This document shows, one piece after another, positions 28,401 to 36,140 of a DNA stretch of 64,000 nucleotides. A program made the position numbers and the translations under genes. The number at the start of each line of letters is the position of its first letter. Position 1 is the first letter of the stretch. The stretch spans positions 19,846-83,845 of the forward strand of contig JBLHNB010000010.1 of NCBI GenBank assembly GCA_047621305.1, given 5' to 3'. The notes under the pieces were generated by a model. The model saw only the letters and a program-made list of their open reading frames with translations, made no database searches and was not told where the DNA came from. This DNA comes from Colwellia_A sp047621305. GTDB taxonomy: Bacteria > Pseudomonadota > Gammaproteobacteria > Enterobacterales > Alteromonadaceae.

Positions 28401-29517
28401 TCGTTTGGATGGAGAGCTAATTAAAACCCACACAGCAACACCGTTTGAATACGAGTTTAATAGTAATGCTTTATCAGATAACCCCCACACTTTAACTGTG
28501 CAAGCATGGGATGTATTTGGAAGCTTTGCATCACAATCAATAACTTTAAACCCAGGTAACCCTGACACTCAAATCCCAAAAGTAAACATTGTAAGCCCTG
28601 CTGCTAACCAAGAATATTGTGGTCCAATTGTCATCGATTATGAAGTTATAGATAATTTTGCTATTGATTCGTGTAAATTGTCATTAGATGATGCAAGTGT
28701 TTTGTTACCAAATTGCGGTCAATATGTATTATTCCCCTCGATACCGTTATTTTCATCTATAGCACACCTTACTTTGAACGAATTGACACAGTCAGTGATA
28801 AGCCAAGATGGTTTCAACTTAGTTGGAGTACCGCATAATATAGTTTCTGAAAATGGAATAGATGGTTTGGCATATAATTTCAATGGGGTAGATTCTAATA
28901 TCAGTTTTACCCGCTCAGAGCTAAGCATTTACAACGAGATAACCGTGTCATTTTGGATGAATCCATCTAGAGATGAAGGTGTGATTATTTCGCAAGATTG
29001 GAATTATATAGGACCTGAGCAGGGATGGGCGATATCGTTAGGCGCAAATAACCATGAAAGTAATAATGGTTTGTCATTAACGTGGTCTTCTGGAGACTAT
29101 AAAAGCAACGCTAATACAAAAAATGTTGTACAAACACCGACGAACTCGGTTTTGCTTAATACATGGCAAAATGTAGTAATAAGAAAGCAGAATACACTTG
29201 TAGAGATTTTTATTGATGGTGTTCTAATTACGTCAAAAGATATTTTTTCTCCTGATATAGCGTGGCCATTCAATAGCGACCGTCAATTATCTATTGGAAA
29301 AGGAATGAAGCACCCGGATATGTATAAACAATATTTTAAAGGTACATTAGATGACGTGGCCATCTGGAATGAAGCTTTAACTGATATTCAGATAGCGCAA
29401 TTATATAACAAAGATAATGCCGTAGGCACATATGAACTTGAGATTAGCGCTAAGGATGGGGCTGGTAACGTAGGTAAAAGTAATATTGAATTTTCAATAA
29501 CGAGTTGCAGTAACTAA
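25423..29517 (+). CDS. Large lipoprotein with Ig-like, RIFT-barrel / alpha-toroid-like and LamG-like domains
   Basis: Secreted lipoprotein of 1364 aa, function unknown; I suggest an EPS-processing enzyme. The signal peptide ends in lipobox LISC (Cys 19). Two tandem Ig-like (Big_5-type) repeats follow (about 50-145 and 155-255), each with TFP-DQQ-NI--DE. Next come a beta-domain with GIPFPKG (about 270-390) and a helical domain (about 400-790) with YEPNAYAVF, FWTERHAAF, SHGEGGEHF, SPWMS and RKFNWWF. A DUF11-like domain (about 800-900), an Ig-like domain (about 955-1060) and a LamG-like jelly roll (about 1145-1345) complete it. The beta plus helical module recurs at 50044 and 56664 and recalls YetA / PL26 lyases. 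The frame opens at 25387, but lipobox spacing favours the ATG at 25423. No PEP-CTERM tail. Confidence 0.75.
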   Translation: MNIRYSLICALSFILLISCGGGNSTEANNLNKAPIVIPLPTPVLPTVKPVVVIEQTFPRDQQRNIEVDELITINFSEDILEKDMSFEVHNPSSTKPLNGKLTFLGKQLSFLPNEPFVHASEYMVNISASSTSPFIIDNYTFSFNTIDVPIPTPGLPAVIIEKTFPSDQQENIAVDEAITVNFSEAVLEKDISLEVSKSLSTKPLNGKVTFLDKKLSFVPNDPLEHASEYIVIISARPASSFLIKKYIFSFKTQPFNTKPTGENNAGIFHPLILKSGRTKFSIMPIESVKPGELITISFGIPFPKGFLTNIEQFRIMDEQGDEFEVFAKELLPWRASDQKNESIRSVLVQTEVIFKKDIYGKAISRSFTLEWGTPRKFVNGTLQSPKDTWVLVDDSNYTIQDNIYEPNAYAVFAAQWYGDSVIKTRTLPAGTHQYFSAYDIAFELFGDTAINHVDPRVIDDNLIPHRSSYAAWLFDRATTIYQLAFKTGEFRFLREGHRAVQFYLNHINERGFFALKPYDDIKYSYGESLVTNFILTGDNQIPNIITSMVPAWDTFNSDYKITTNFWTERHAAFQLKGYISAYELTGNLDFKEKAYNTFTNLLKMQNTPVDGVPNTGALMHTSASHGEGGEHFIASPWMSVLLVDAVERFYIQFEEPQVIDFVINLADFFKQDGVSLYEWKGYQGKDSFYVPYYLAGKDLTIKQHGGEGANDLEHGLDVSKIFSIAYYFSCLKNACDDSYLVPLSKLYKTATEFTLPYWMRTAAPGVGLASYRLSPPRKFNWWFNTTSNMDFLLSKASVVNSEPNLIIQNESEFPENYYPGQVIEVKIKIKNLDSITAKNIVVDNKILKYSVSELLTISDISGGGILNVEGVIWHIPELAAGAESTLMSFKVLVGQLPALQSKTKPLGNITSLTNLRYCHYMDSLTVCDLWENYWSQGSQTLSSIAQWSSVKATPPNTPPTVNIVTPIDNDNIVGSTLVLAEIADENDIAKVDFRLDGELIKTHTATPFEYEFNSNALSDNPHTLTVQAWDVFGSFASQSITLNPGNPDTQIPKVNIVSPAANQEYCGPIVIDYEVIDNFAIDSCKLSLDDASVLLPNCGQYVLFPSIPLFSSIAHLTLNELTQSVISQDGFNLVGVPHNIVSENGIDGLAYNFNGVDSNISFTRSELSIYNEITVSFWMNPSRDEGVIISQDWNYIGPEQGWAISLGANNHESNNGLSLTWSSGDYKSNANTKNVVQTPTNSVLLNTWQNVVIRKQNTLVEIFIDGVLITSKDIFSPDIAWPFNSDRQLSIGKGMKHPDMYKQYFKGTLDDVAIWNEALTDIQIAQLYNKDNAVGTYELEISAKDGAGNVGKSNIEFSITSCSN

Positions 29518-29541
29518 ATTGTTAAAATAATCTAGTTACTG
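29508..29541. terminator. Bidirectional hairpin between convergent genes
   Basis: A perfect 9-bp inverted repeat (CAGTAACTA / TAGTTACTG) with a 16-base AT-rich loop overlaps the stop codon of the large lipoprotein gene and lies just past the end of the convergent deacetylase gene. It is a plausible shared terminator without a strong T-run. Confidence 0.5.
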
Positions 29542-29553
29542 TGCAGTCTTTAG

Positions 29554-30549
29554 CTATTCGATATACTTGCAAATTCGTTGTTTTATTTCATTAATGGAGC
29601 ATTGGTTGTCTATTGAGAACCTAGACATTGTAAACCGATTATTATGGTCAATTGATTTATTAATATCTGCAATAAAAGTAAATGCAAATTTATACCCAGA
29701 GCTTTTAGTAATCCCTATGGTTGTTTCGTTGTAAGCTTCATGACCACCTACTGGATAAGCTAAGGATATTACCTTTTCATTAGTTTTTTCTTCTAACAAA
29801 GCTTTTGAGTGAATAATCTCATGTTCTTGCTCATTATTTGTTAAATGAGATAGTATTCGGTGTGAGCATGTTTGCGAACCAATATCTACTACATTCCTGC
29901 TCATTTCTTTGATCATATCCCAATCCATGAATAATTTTTCATGGCCTAATTCTGAAGCAATATTTTTATTCGCCTTACTTCTTAAAATTTGTAATTTCTC
30001 ATTGATTTGAGTATTTTTATTGTCCTTTATTGCTCTAAGTATTAGCTGTATTTGCTTATCAAGTTTGAGTCTTTCCATATTCTTGGGAAGCCCCCATGGG
30101 AGGCCTATGAAGTCTTTTGGATCATTATTTTTTACAAGCCAGGCAACTTCATCCCACCAAGGTAATATTTGCTGTGAAATGAAGTCAGTCGCAATATACA
30201 TGATTGCTGGACAGCTTAATTTTTTTAGAATGGGATAAGCGAGAGTGTAATTATCTATATATCCGTCATCAAAAGTAATTACAGCATACTTATCATCAAT
30301 CGGTTTTCCTGAATCTATCAGTTCTATCAGTTGCTCAGTATCTAGGATAACAAAGTAATATTTGAAGAATTTTATGTGTTCTTCAAACAATGAGCTATCA
30401 CAACTAAAGACATTTGGGTCAAACGATGTTTTACTTTTGTCGCCAATTCGATGGTAATTGAAACAATAGATACCATTTGGTCTTTTATTCCATTTTAATT
30501 GATAAATACCTAATAAATCGCCTACTTTGCGGCTTATTTGTTTAAGCAT
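29554..30549 (-). CDS. Polysaccharide deacetylase family protein (NodB-like), unusual metal site
   Basis: A 331-aa carbohydrate esterase-4 type protein, presumably removing N- or O-acetyl groups from EPS precursors or product. It has VITFDDGY (first catalytic motif, about residues 89-96). The second motif, normally H(S/T)xxH, reads SQTCSH, with Gln in place of the first metal-binding His. This substitution could change or abolish metal binding. No signal peptide is visible, so it may act in the cytoplasm or at the inner face of the membrane. Its start overlaps the end of the next gene upstream on the minus strand by 8 bp. Confidence 0.8.
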   Translation of the reverse strand: MLKQISRKVGDLLGIYQLKWNKRPNGIYCFNYHRIGDKSKTSFDPNVFSCDSSLFEEHIKFFKYYFVILDTEQLIELIDSGKPIDDKYAVITFDDGYIDNYTLAYPILKKLSCPAIMYIATDFISQQILPWWDEVAWLVKNNDPKDFIGLPWGLPKNMERLKLDKQIQLILRAIKDNKNTQINEKLQILRSKANKNIASELGHEKLFMDWDMIKEMSRNVVDIGSQTCSHRILSHLTNNEQEHEIIHSKALLEEKTNEKVISLAYPVGGHEAYNETTIGITKSSGYKFAFTFIADINKSIDHNNRFTMSRFSIDNQCSINEIKQRICKYIE

Positions 30550-31732
30550 TAGATATTGACCCTACACTACTATTTTTATAGGTCGGAGCCGGTATTTCAA
30601 AATCTCTATAAGTATTCGGATCACCATTATTTCCTGACTCTGCGGCTTTTACAATGTTGTACATTTCTCTACCCGATACAAAATGGAGAACATAATTTTC
30701 ACCATCATTGTACTTCTCTAATAGATATTGGTTCATTTCTTCAAAAGGTCGGCCAAGTAAAGTATCCATATCTTTCTCTTGGGTACCATGGGTATGAATT
30801 TTAATAAACAACCAGTCTTCTTTATTTTTTACGTGAATGGCAGTGTCTACCCAGAGATCAATCCTGTCTCTGGTTGGCGGCATTGCGCCACGAATATCAC
30901 TATTTTCTATCTGTGGAAAAAACCCTTTTTTACGATGCTTCCAATTTAAGCCTAATGGGCCTGTTATTAGCATCATATCTCCCCAATTAGTACCACCAAC
31001 CTTTACTACCTTACCTTTGTTGTGAGATTTTGGTTTTTGTGGGTCATCCTTGGCATAATAGATTTCATTAGCATATGCAGGTTGTGTATCACTTGGCGCA
31101 GAAGGAAATGTAAAGTCTGCATAACAACCCGTTTCTTTCAATACGATAAGCTCATCATTAACGCCACACCATCTTCCATCCGGACGGCTATTATCTAAGC
31201 ACCAATTACCATGAATAAAGTTATATTGTAATTTTCCTGTTGTTTGATGTCGAACAAATGCGCCATGATTCGTGTGTAAAGTTTCTGTAAAACGTTCCAA
31301 AGTTGATCTTAAATTATCACTGGTATCATTGTCATGGTGAAGGTGAATTTCTATCTCACCATATCCCGCTATGCACAGGTCGGTAATTTTGTCTAAATGT
31401 TCTTGTCGGTACTCTTCCTCTGGATAATAGAAGGTATGTTTGGGATAACAACCGTCCGCATCTTTAAATTGAGAAGCGACCTTAGGGTAGTCAATACGCC
31501 AACGTTCAACACGAGTGCACTCTTGCTCGTATGAAATATCTTTACCCCACATAGGCTCGTAATGGTCAACAAAGCAAAACATAATATGCTTGGGTCCATT
31601 CACTGCTGGTTGTCTTTTTAATTTACGCTTTAAATAATGTCCTAACCACAAATGCATTTGTTTCTTTCTAATGATCAGAGTACCAAAAGCTAGGCCGATG
31701 AAAAATATGACAACGATAGCGCTAAAAAGCAT
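30542..31732 (-). CDS. Uncharacterised membrane-anchored protein of EPS locus
   Basis: A 396-aa protein with one N-terminal membrane helix (about residues 3-20) and a large soluble domain. I do not recognise a named family with certainty. The motifs FVDHYEPMWG, EIHLHHDND, FIHGNWCLDNS, YADFTFPSAPS and FIKIHTHGT, rich in His and Asp, suggest a metal-dependent (beta/alpha) barrel similar to the NodB / glycoside-hydrolase-deacetylase superfamily. It overlaps the NodB-like gene downstream by 8 bp and follows a GT4 gene by 22 bp, so it belongs to the same operon. A role in polysaccharide modification is an inference from context. Confidence 0.6.
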   Translation of the reverse strand: MLFSAIVVIFFIGLAFGTLIIRKKQMHLWLGHYLKRKLKRQPAVNGPKHIMFCFVDHYEPMWGKDISYEQECTRVERWRIDYPKVASQFKDADGCYPKHTFYYPEEEYRQEHLDKITDLCIAGYGEIEIHLHHDNDTSDNLRSTLERFTETLHTNHGAFVRHQTTGKLQYNFIHGNWCLDNSRPDGRWCGVNDELIVLKETGCYADFTFPSAPSDTQPAYANEIYYAKDDPQKPKSHNKGKVVKVGGTNWGDMMLITGPLGLNWKHRKKGFFPQIENSDIRGAMPPTRDRIDLWVDTAIHVKNKEDWLFIKIHTHGTQEKDMDTLLGRPFEEMNQYLLEKYNDGENYVLHFVSGREMYNIVKAAESGNNGDPNTYRDFEIPAPTYKNSSVGSISNA

Positions 31733-31754
31733 GTTATTTATTCCTTAATTATTG

Positions 31755-32954
31755 CTAAGACGAAACTAATCCGATTATCTGTGCTGCGTTGTGTTTCCAC
31801 TGGCGCTCTGTTTCAATGTAAGCACGTGCATTCTTTCCTACCCTTCGTTGCGTAGCTTTATCACCTACAAGTGCCAACGTTTTATCAATACAAGCTTGGC
31901 GGTCGTTAGCGGGAAATAACCAACTTGTTTCATTGTCTTTAACCACTTCTGTTATCGGGGTAAAATCTGGCGCAACCATGCCTTTCTCCATAGCCATAAA
32001 TTCAAATAACTTCATCGGAGAACCATAGTTATTAGAGTCAGGTAGTATACCAAAGTCCATTGCTGATAAGTAAGTACTTACCTCATTATGATTAATCCTA
32101 CCTGTTAATATGACTTGGCTTTCAACACCTGATTGCATAACACGTTCATTAATAGATTGATAACTGACGCCATCGCCAATTAAAAGCAGAACTATTTCGG
32201 GGTTATCTTTAAGTTTATCTACAATCATGTCCACAAACCAATCAATGCCGTGCCAGTGAACAAACGCACCAACATAGCCTATTACAACTTTGTCATTGAT
32301 ATTTAAACTTTGGCGAAGTTGTATTGCTTTAGTGTCGTCTAGAATAAAGGCGTCGAGGTCTGCTGCATTAGGTGAAACTACAGACGGGGCTATTTCTCCA
32401 AATTCTCGTTGTGCTATTTGTTGAAATTCACTTGAGATAAAAACTAAACCTGTAGCATTCTTGAAAATCCAACGTTCAAATTTTTTTGCAAGGGCTACAA
32501 AATGTAACTTACGAACGCGGTGAACTAAACTTGAATCGTTAACCTCAAGTATAATAGGAATGTTATTCTTTTTTGCCCACCAAACAGAAGCGACTAGAAA
32601 TAAAGAATAACGTTCATAAATCAACTCAGTTTTTTCGTTTTTTACTGCTTTTTTAAGGCGAAAGACAGAAAGTATATTAAAAGCAATTTCAATAAATTCA
32701 AAAACGAATTCTGGGGTATGTTTAGTTAAATTTGCTAACAAAACTAAAAAGCTTTTTTTTGACTGAACCAACTTAGCTTTAGGTTGATTTTTCCCATCAT
32801 TATTAGCCTTAGATGATTTGGCTTCAGGCTCAGCACCAGGTAACGATAAAATACTCACGTTATGGCCAATATCACGCAATCCCTTGGTCACGCCTCTAAT
32901 ATGTACACCTTCAGCGCCTTTGCCTCGAGTTCTATGGTGAAATAATATATTCAT
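31755..32954 (-). CDS. Glycosyltransferase family 4
   Basis: A 399-aa GT-B fold glycosyltransferase, adding a sugar to the lipid-linked EPS unit in the cytoplasm. The N-terminal domain opens MNILFHHRTRGKGAEGVHIRG, with the usual glycine-rich acceptor loop. The C-terminal Rossmann domain carries IGYVGAFVHWHGIDW and the donor-binding YGSPMKLFEFMAMEKG, a form of the EX7E motif. It lies 3 bp from the deacetylase gene upstream. Sugar specificity cannot be inferred. Confidence 0.85.
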   Translation of the reverse strand: MNILFHHRTRGKGAEGVHIRGVTKGLRDIGHNVSILSLPGAEPEAKSSKANNDGKNQPKAKLVQSKKSFLVLLANLTKHTPEFVFEFIEIAFNILSVFRLKKAVKNEKTELIYERYSLFLVASVWWAKKNNIPIILEVNDSSLVHRVRKLHFVALAKKFERWIFKNATGLVFISSEFQQIAQREFGEIAPSVVSPNAADLDAFILDDTKAIQLRQSLNINDKVVIGYVGAFVHWHGIDWFVDMIVDKLKDNPEIVLLLIGDGVSYQSINERVMQSGVESQVILTGRINHNEVSTYLSAMDFGILPDSNNYGSPMKLFEFMAMEKGMVAPDFTPITEVVKDNETSWLFPANDRQACIDKTLALVGDKATQRRVGKNARAYIETERQWKHNAAQIIGLVSS

Positions 32955-32957
32955 TAA

Positions 32958-33590
32958 TTATCGCTCCAATGCCGATAAGGTGTACCCTTGAGACAACCAC
33001 TTAGGAATCAATACATCTAATACTTCTATGCAGCGAGGATCATCGTCATGAAATAGCAGGATATCCCCCGAATTTATGGGGTCAATTTCAAATCGTTTAA
33101 TAATTTTATCCGGATCTTCTTTCATAAAATCCATAGAGTCTCTGCTCCAATGAATAGCTGTTATTTTTAAACGGAAGAGTTGATATAATAATCTCATGTC
33201 CCATCTCCCTTGTGGTGCTCGGAACATCTTGCAGTCTTGATTAACAATGTTTTTTATCAAAATATTTGTATCAACGACTTCCTTTATTTTTTGCTTCATA
33301 GTGATTTTATGAAATGGGGGATGTGTAAAGGTATGATTTGCCAATACGTGACCTTTTTCGTGAATAAGTTCGAGCATCTCTGGATATTTCTTAGCGCATT
33401 CGCCAATAATGAAAAAAGTCGCTTTAACTTGATATTTATCTAAAAGTGCCAATAGAGGTGTCGTTACTTCAGGCACCGGTCCATCATCAAAGGTCAGATA
33501 AAGCGACTTTGATGAACTCCCTCTGTCGATTAAAAAAAGGCTATTAGGTATTAATTTAGATCTTACGAAATACTTGAGCTTTTGTAACAT
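32958..33590 (-). CDS. Polysaccharide deacetylase (NodB / CE4)
   Basis: A 210-aa single-domain CE4 deacetylase. Catalytic motifs are intact: LTFDDGP (about residues 32-38), NHTFTH (HxxxH metal ligands, about 86-91), RAPQGRWD and a late LLFHDDD. It therefore looks active, unlike the NodB-like protein at 29554. The open frame begins with TTG at 33599, but the ATG at 33588-33590 (MLQKLKYF) is the more likely start. There is no clear signal peptide. It may deacetylate a HexNAc residue of the repeat unit. Confidence 0.85.
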   Translation of the reverse strand: MLQKLKYFVRSKLIPNSLFLIDRGSSSKSLYLTFDDGPVPEVTTPLLALLDKYQVKATFFIIGECAKKYPEMLELIHEKGHVLANHTFTHPPFHKITMKQKIKEVVDTNILIKNIVNQDCKMFRAPQGRWDMRLLYQLFRLKITAIHWSRDSMDFMKEDPDKIIKRFEIDPINSGDILLFHDDDPRCIEVLDVLIPKWLSQGYTLSALER

Positions 33591-33676
33591 TAAATACAAA
33601 ATTCCATTTTAGGGAGATACGGTTAGAAGATAGTGTAACAGAAAAGTTATTATCACCAATATCAAATAACTAGCAT

Positions 33677-34801
33677 CTAGTCAGTTTCTAACATGCGTAG
33701 AAGGCTCTTCTTATTTTTTTCCCATGAAAATTTACTACTATGCATTTTTATGTCACTTCTAGACCAGTTTTTATCTAGTACTAGTTGTAAGCCTCTCGCG
33801 ACTTCGTGAGACTGCTTAGCTTCAATTAACTGCCCACATATCTTCTGATCAACCACTTCTGGAATACCACCAACCCTCGAAGCTAGCACTGGAGTTCCGC
33901 AGGCCATAGCCTCTAATAGAACATTAGGTACACCTTCATTGTAACTAGGTAAAGCTACCAATTTTGCATTGACCATTAATTGCGGTAAATCTTGATGATT
34001 GACGGTACCTAATAAACGGACTTTGTCTGCTATATTCAATAATTCAGCCTGCTTTAGCAAAGCACCTTGGTTTGATCCTGGGCCTGCATATACCAGTTCG
34101 AGATTCGGGTATAGGTGACAAATCTCGGCAAATCCATCGAGTAATTCAAATATACCTTTCTCTTTTTTTAGATTGCCAACAAATAAAACATAAGGGGTAG
34201 CGGTCGGTGTTACCTCAATAGCGCCAAATACTTGATGGTTGACGCCATTATAGATAACACTAACTTTAGATTTGTTTACGCCCATTGACACCATTTTTTC
34301 TTTCAACGCATTAGAAACTGAAATAATTGCGTTTGCCTGTTTGGACGCCGCTACAATTTGTATAGCCCTAGGTTTTATATCACCATGTAAATTAATATCA
34401 CTACCGTGTACTTTAAAATAGAACTTCGTTTTATAAATTTTACTTAACCAACTTGTGACTACGGCTTCAGGGAATGCCCAACTTGCAAATAAAATGTGGT
34501 TCTTCTTACGTTTTAGCCATAGCCCTGAATGTATCAGAATAGAAAGAAATAAAAATATACTATAAAAACGTCTGCCTATTTTAGGAATATAAAAGTAGGG
34601 TACATATCGAATATTTTCTGTTTGCTTAAATGATTTTCTATTTCTAAACCAATCTCTAAAAGCCACAGGAATGAGCATATTACGTTTATATACCTCATCC
34701 AATTGTTCAAACTGTTGTTTATTAAATGTTGCTCTATTGGGCTCCCAAGGGAGAGGATATAAATTAGTTATAATCGTTAAGTTTTCTTTTTTAGACTTCA
34801 C
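33677..34801 (-). CDS. Glycosyltransferase family 4
   Basis: A 374-aa GT4 enzyme. The acceptor domain begins LTIITNLYPLPWEPNRATF, with the RG-type loop of this family. The donor domain has VLFVGNLKKEKGIFELLDGF and the EX7E region PSYNEGVPNVLLEAMACG followed by TPVLASRVGGIPE, the strongest GT4 signature in this window. The start overlaps the end of the CapK-like gene by 11 bp, so the two are coupled. It probably extends the EPS repeat unit. Confidence 0.9.
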   Translation of the reverse strand: MKSKKENLTIITNLYPLPWEPNRATFNKQQFEQLDEVYKRNMLIPVAFRDWFRNRKSFKQTENIRYVPYFYIPKIGRRFYSIFLFLSILIHSGLWLKRKKNHILFASWAFPEAVVTSWLSKIYKTKFYFKVHGSDINLHGDIKPRAIQIVAASKQANAIISVSNALKEKMVSMGVNKSKVSVIYNGVNHQVFGAIEVTPTATPYVLFVGNLKKEKGIFELLDGFAEICHLYPNLELVYAGPGSNQGALLKQAELLNIADKVRLLGTVNHQDLPQLMVNAKLVALPSYNEGVPNVLLEAMACGTPVLASRVGGIPEVVDQKICGQLIEAKQSHEVARGLQLVLDKNWSRSDIKMHSSKFSWEKNKKSLLRMLETD

Positions 34802-36131
34802 AAATGGTTACTCTGTGTTTGCCACTGGCTGTAAGTGGTATTTCTTTAACTATGGAAAAGGTTATAGTGAGCTCTCCTTGAGCATATTTATTGATTTCAG
34901 CTTGCATATTTTCCTGACTTATTGCATCTAGAGGGCTGTTTTCAATTATTAATATGTCGAGAGTATCTAATTTTGATTGCTTCACCTGAAAACGATGTAT
35001 ACATTTAAACTCTTTAAATAAATGAGGAAATAATTCTCCAGGAATTATCTTTCCCGATGGGGTTTTTATGATATCTAATTTACGTCCATCGACACTTTTC
35101 ATTATCGGAAGAGGATTACTGCAGTCACAAGGGGTCTCAACGAGAGTTGCTCTATCACCGTTTAAGTAACGAATAAGTGGCATGCCGTAATTATATAAAT
35201 CAGTAATCGCCAGATCACCAGTCAGGCCCTTTACCGAATCTCCTTGTTCATTGATCGTTTCAACCAGTAAATGGTCACTGTTAATATGAAGGTTACGTTG
35301 TTGGCTACATTCGGCCGACATTAACATAAATTCACGACAACCGAAGGTATCATTGACTTGGCAATTAAATGCTTGTTGAATAATTTCTCGTTGATGAGGA
35401 TATAAAGGTTCTGCCCCTGTTAAGATGGTTTTTGGCTGATATACAGGAATTTTATGTTCTATTATAAAATTGGCTAATTCATATAATGGGTTTACATAAG
35501 AGACTATAGCTGTTGGTTTATACTGTGCAATTTCAGCTATATATTCGTGCATATTGTCTTTATTCATCGCAAATGAATTAAGCATTTTCCGATTATAAAA
35601 TGCATGGTACAGATCATTTTTTAGGGATTTCAAGAAGGTTTTTTCACCGATGTCTGCTCCCCATAAGTAGAGTGTTTTCTCCCCAAGCCCAGCGCCTAAC
35701 CAACCGTAACCTCTCCACATCACAGCTTCACGTCTGGTATTGCTTTCGATATTATATTCAAAATGAAATGGTTGCCCGGTAGAACCACCTGTAGATTTTC
35801 GAATATTATTGGTGTATTTGTTAGAAACAAATTCTTCGTAATATTGCTGAATATCCGTTTTGCTAATTAAAGGTAATGTACTAAAATCAGTTAAATTCTT
35901 TATATCTCGTATATCTGCTACACCGACTTCTTGCCATGCTCGACGATAAAATGAAGTAGTATTGTAGGCGTGAGAGAGTAATAAGGTTAATTGCTGCCAT
36001 TGGTATGATTTTATTTGTTCGGCACCCCACCGAAGATGGCTTTCATATTCATCAAGGTATTTTAACATTTCTTTTTTCTTCAGCGTTTCATAAAAAGGCA
36101 TTAAATAACTACGCAATATTTTCGGATACAT
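34791..36131 (-). CDS. CapK-like / phenylacetate-CoA ligase family adenylate-forming enzyme
   Basis: A 446-aa protein of the AMP-forming ligase superfamily, in the branch (CapK, PaaK-like) frequently found in capsule and EPS loci. The nucleotide-binding loop reads STGGSTGQPF (about residues 113-122). Further motifs are GAEPLYPHQRE, a FGCREFMLMS in place of YG-TE, LITDLYNYGMPLIRYLNGD and a final LTASGKHR with the catalytic Lys. CapK proteins are thought to help attach organic acids or amino-acid-like groups to polysaccharides, but the reaction is not established. It lies between a GT4 gene and the acyltransferase gene. Confidence 0.85.
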   Translation of the reverse strand: MYPKILRSYLMPFYETLKKKEMLKYLDEYESHLRWGAEQIKSYQWQQLTLLLSHAYNTTSFYRRAWQEVGVADIRDIKNLTDFSTLPLISKTDIQQYYEEFVSNKYTNNIRKSTGGSTGQPFHFEYNIESNTRREAVMWRGYGWLGAGLGEKTLYLWGADIGEKTFLKSLKNDLYHAFYNRKMLNSFAMNKDNMHEYIAEIAQYKPTAIVSYVNPLYELANFIIEHKIPVYQPKTILTGAEPLYPHQREIIQQAFNCQVNDTFGCREFMLMSAECSQQRNLHINSDHLLVETINEQGDSVKGLTGDLAITDLYNYGMPLIRYLNGDRATLVETPCDCSNPLPIMKSVDGRKLDIIKTPSGKIIPGELFPHLFKEFKCIHRFQVKQSKLDTLDILIIENSPLDAISQENMQAEINKYAQGELTITFSIVKEIPLTASGKHRVTICEV

Positions 36132-36140
36132 TTTCTTTCC

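Noticed and set aside
25423..29517. PEP-CTERM tail on the large secreted proteins
   Set aside because: The C-termini of the 25423, 50044 and 56664 proteins have no PEP motif, membrane helix or basic end.
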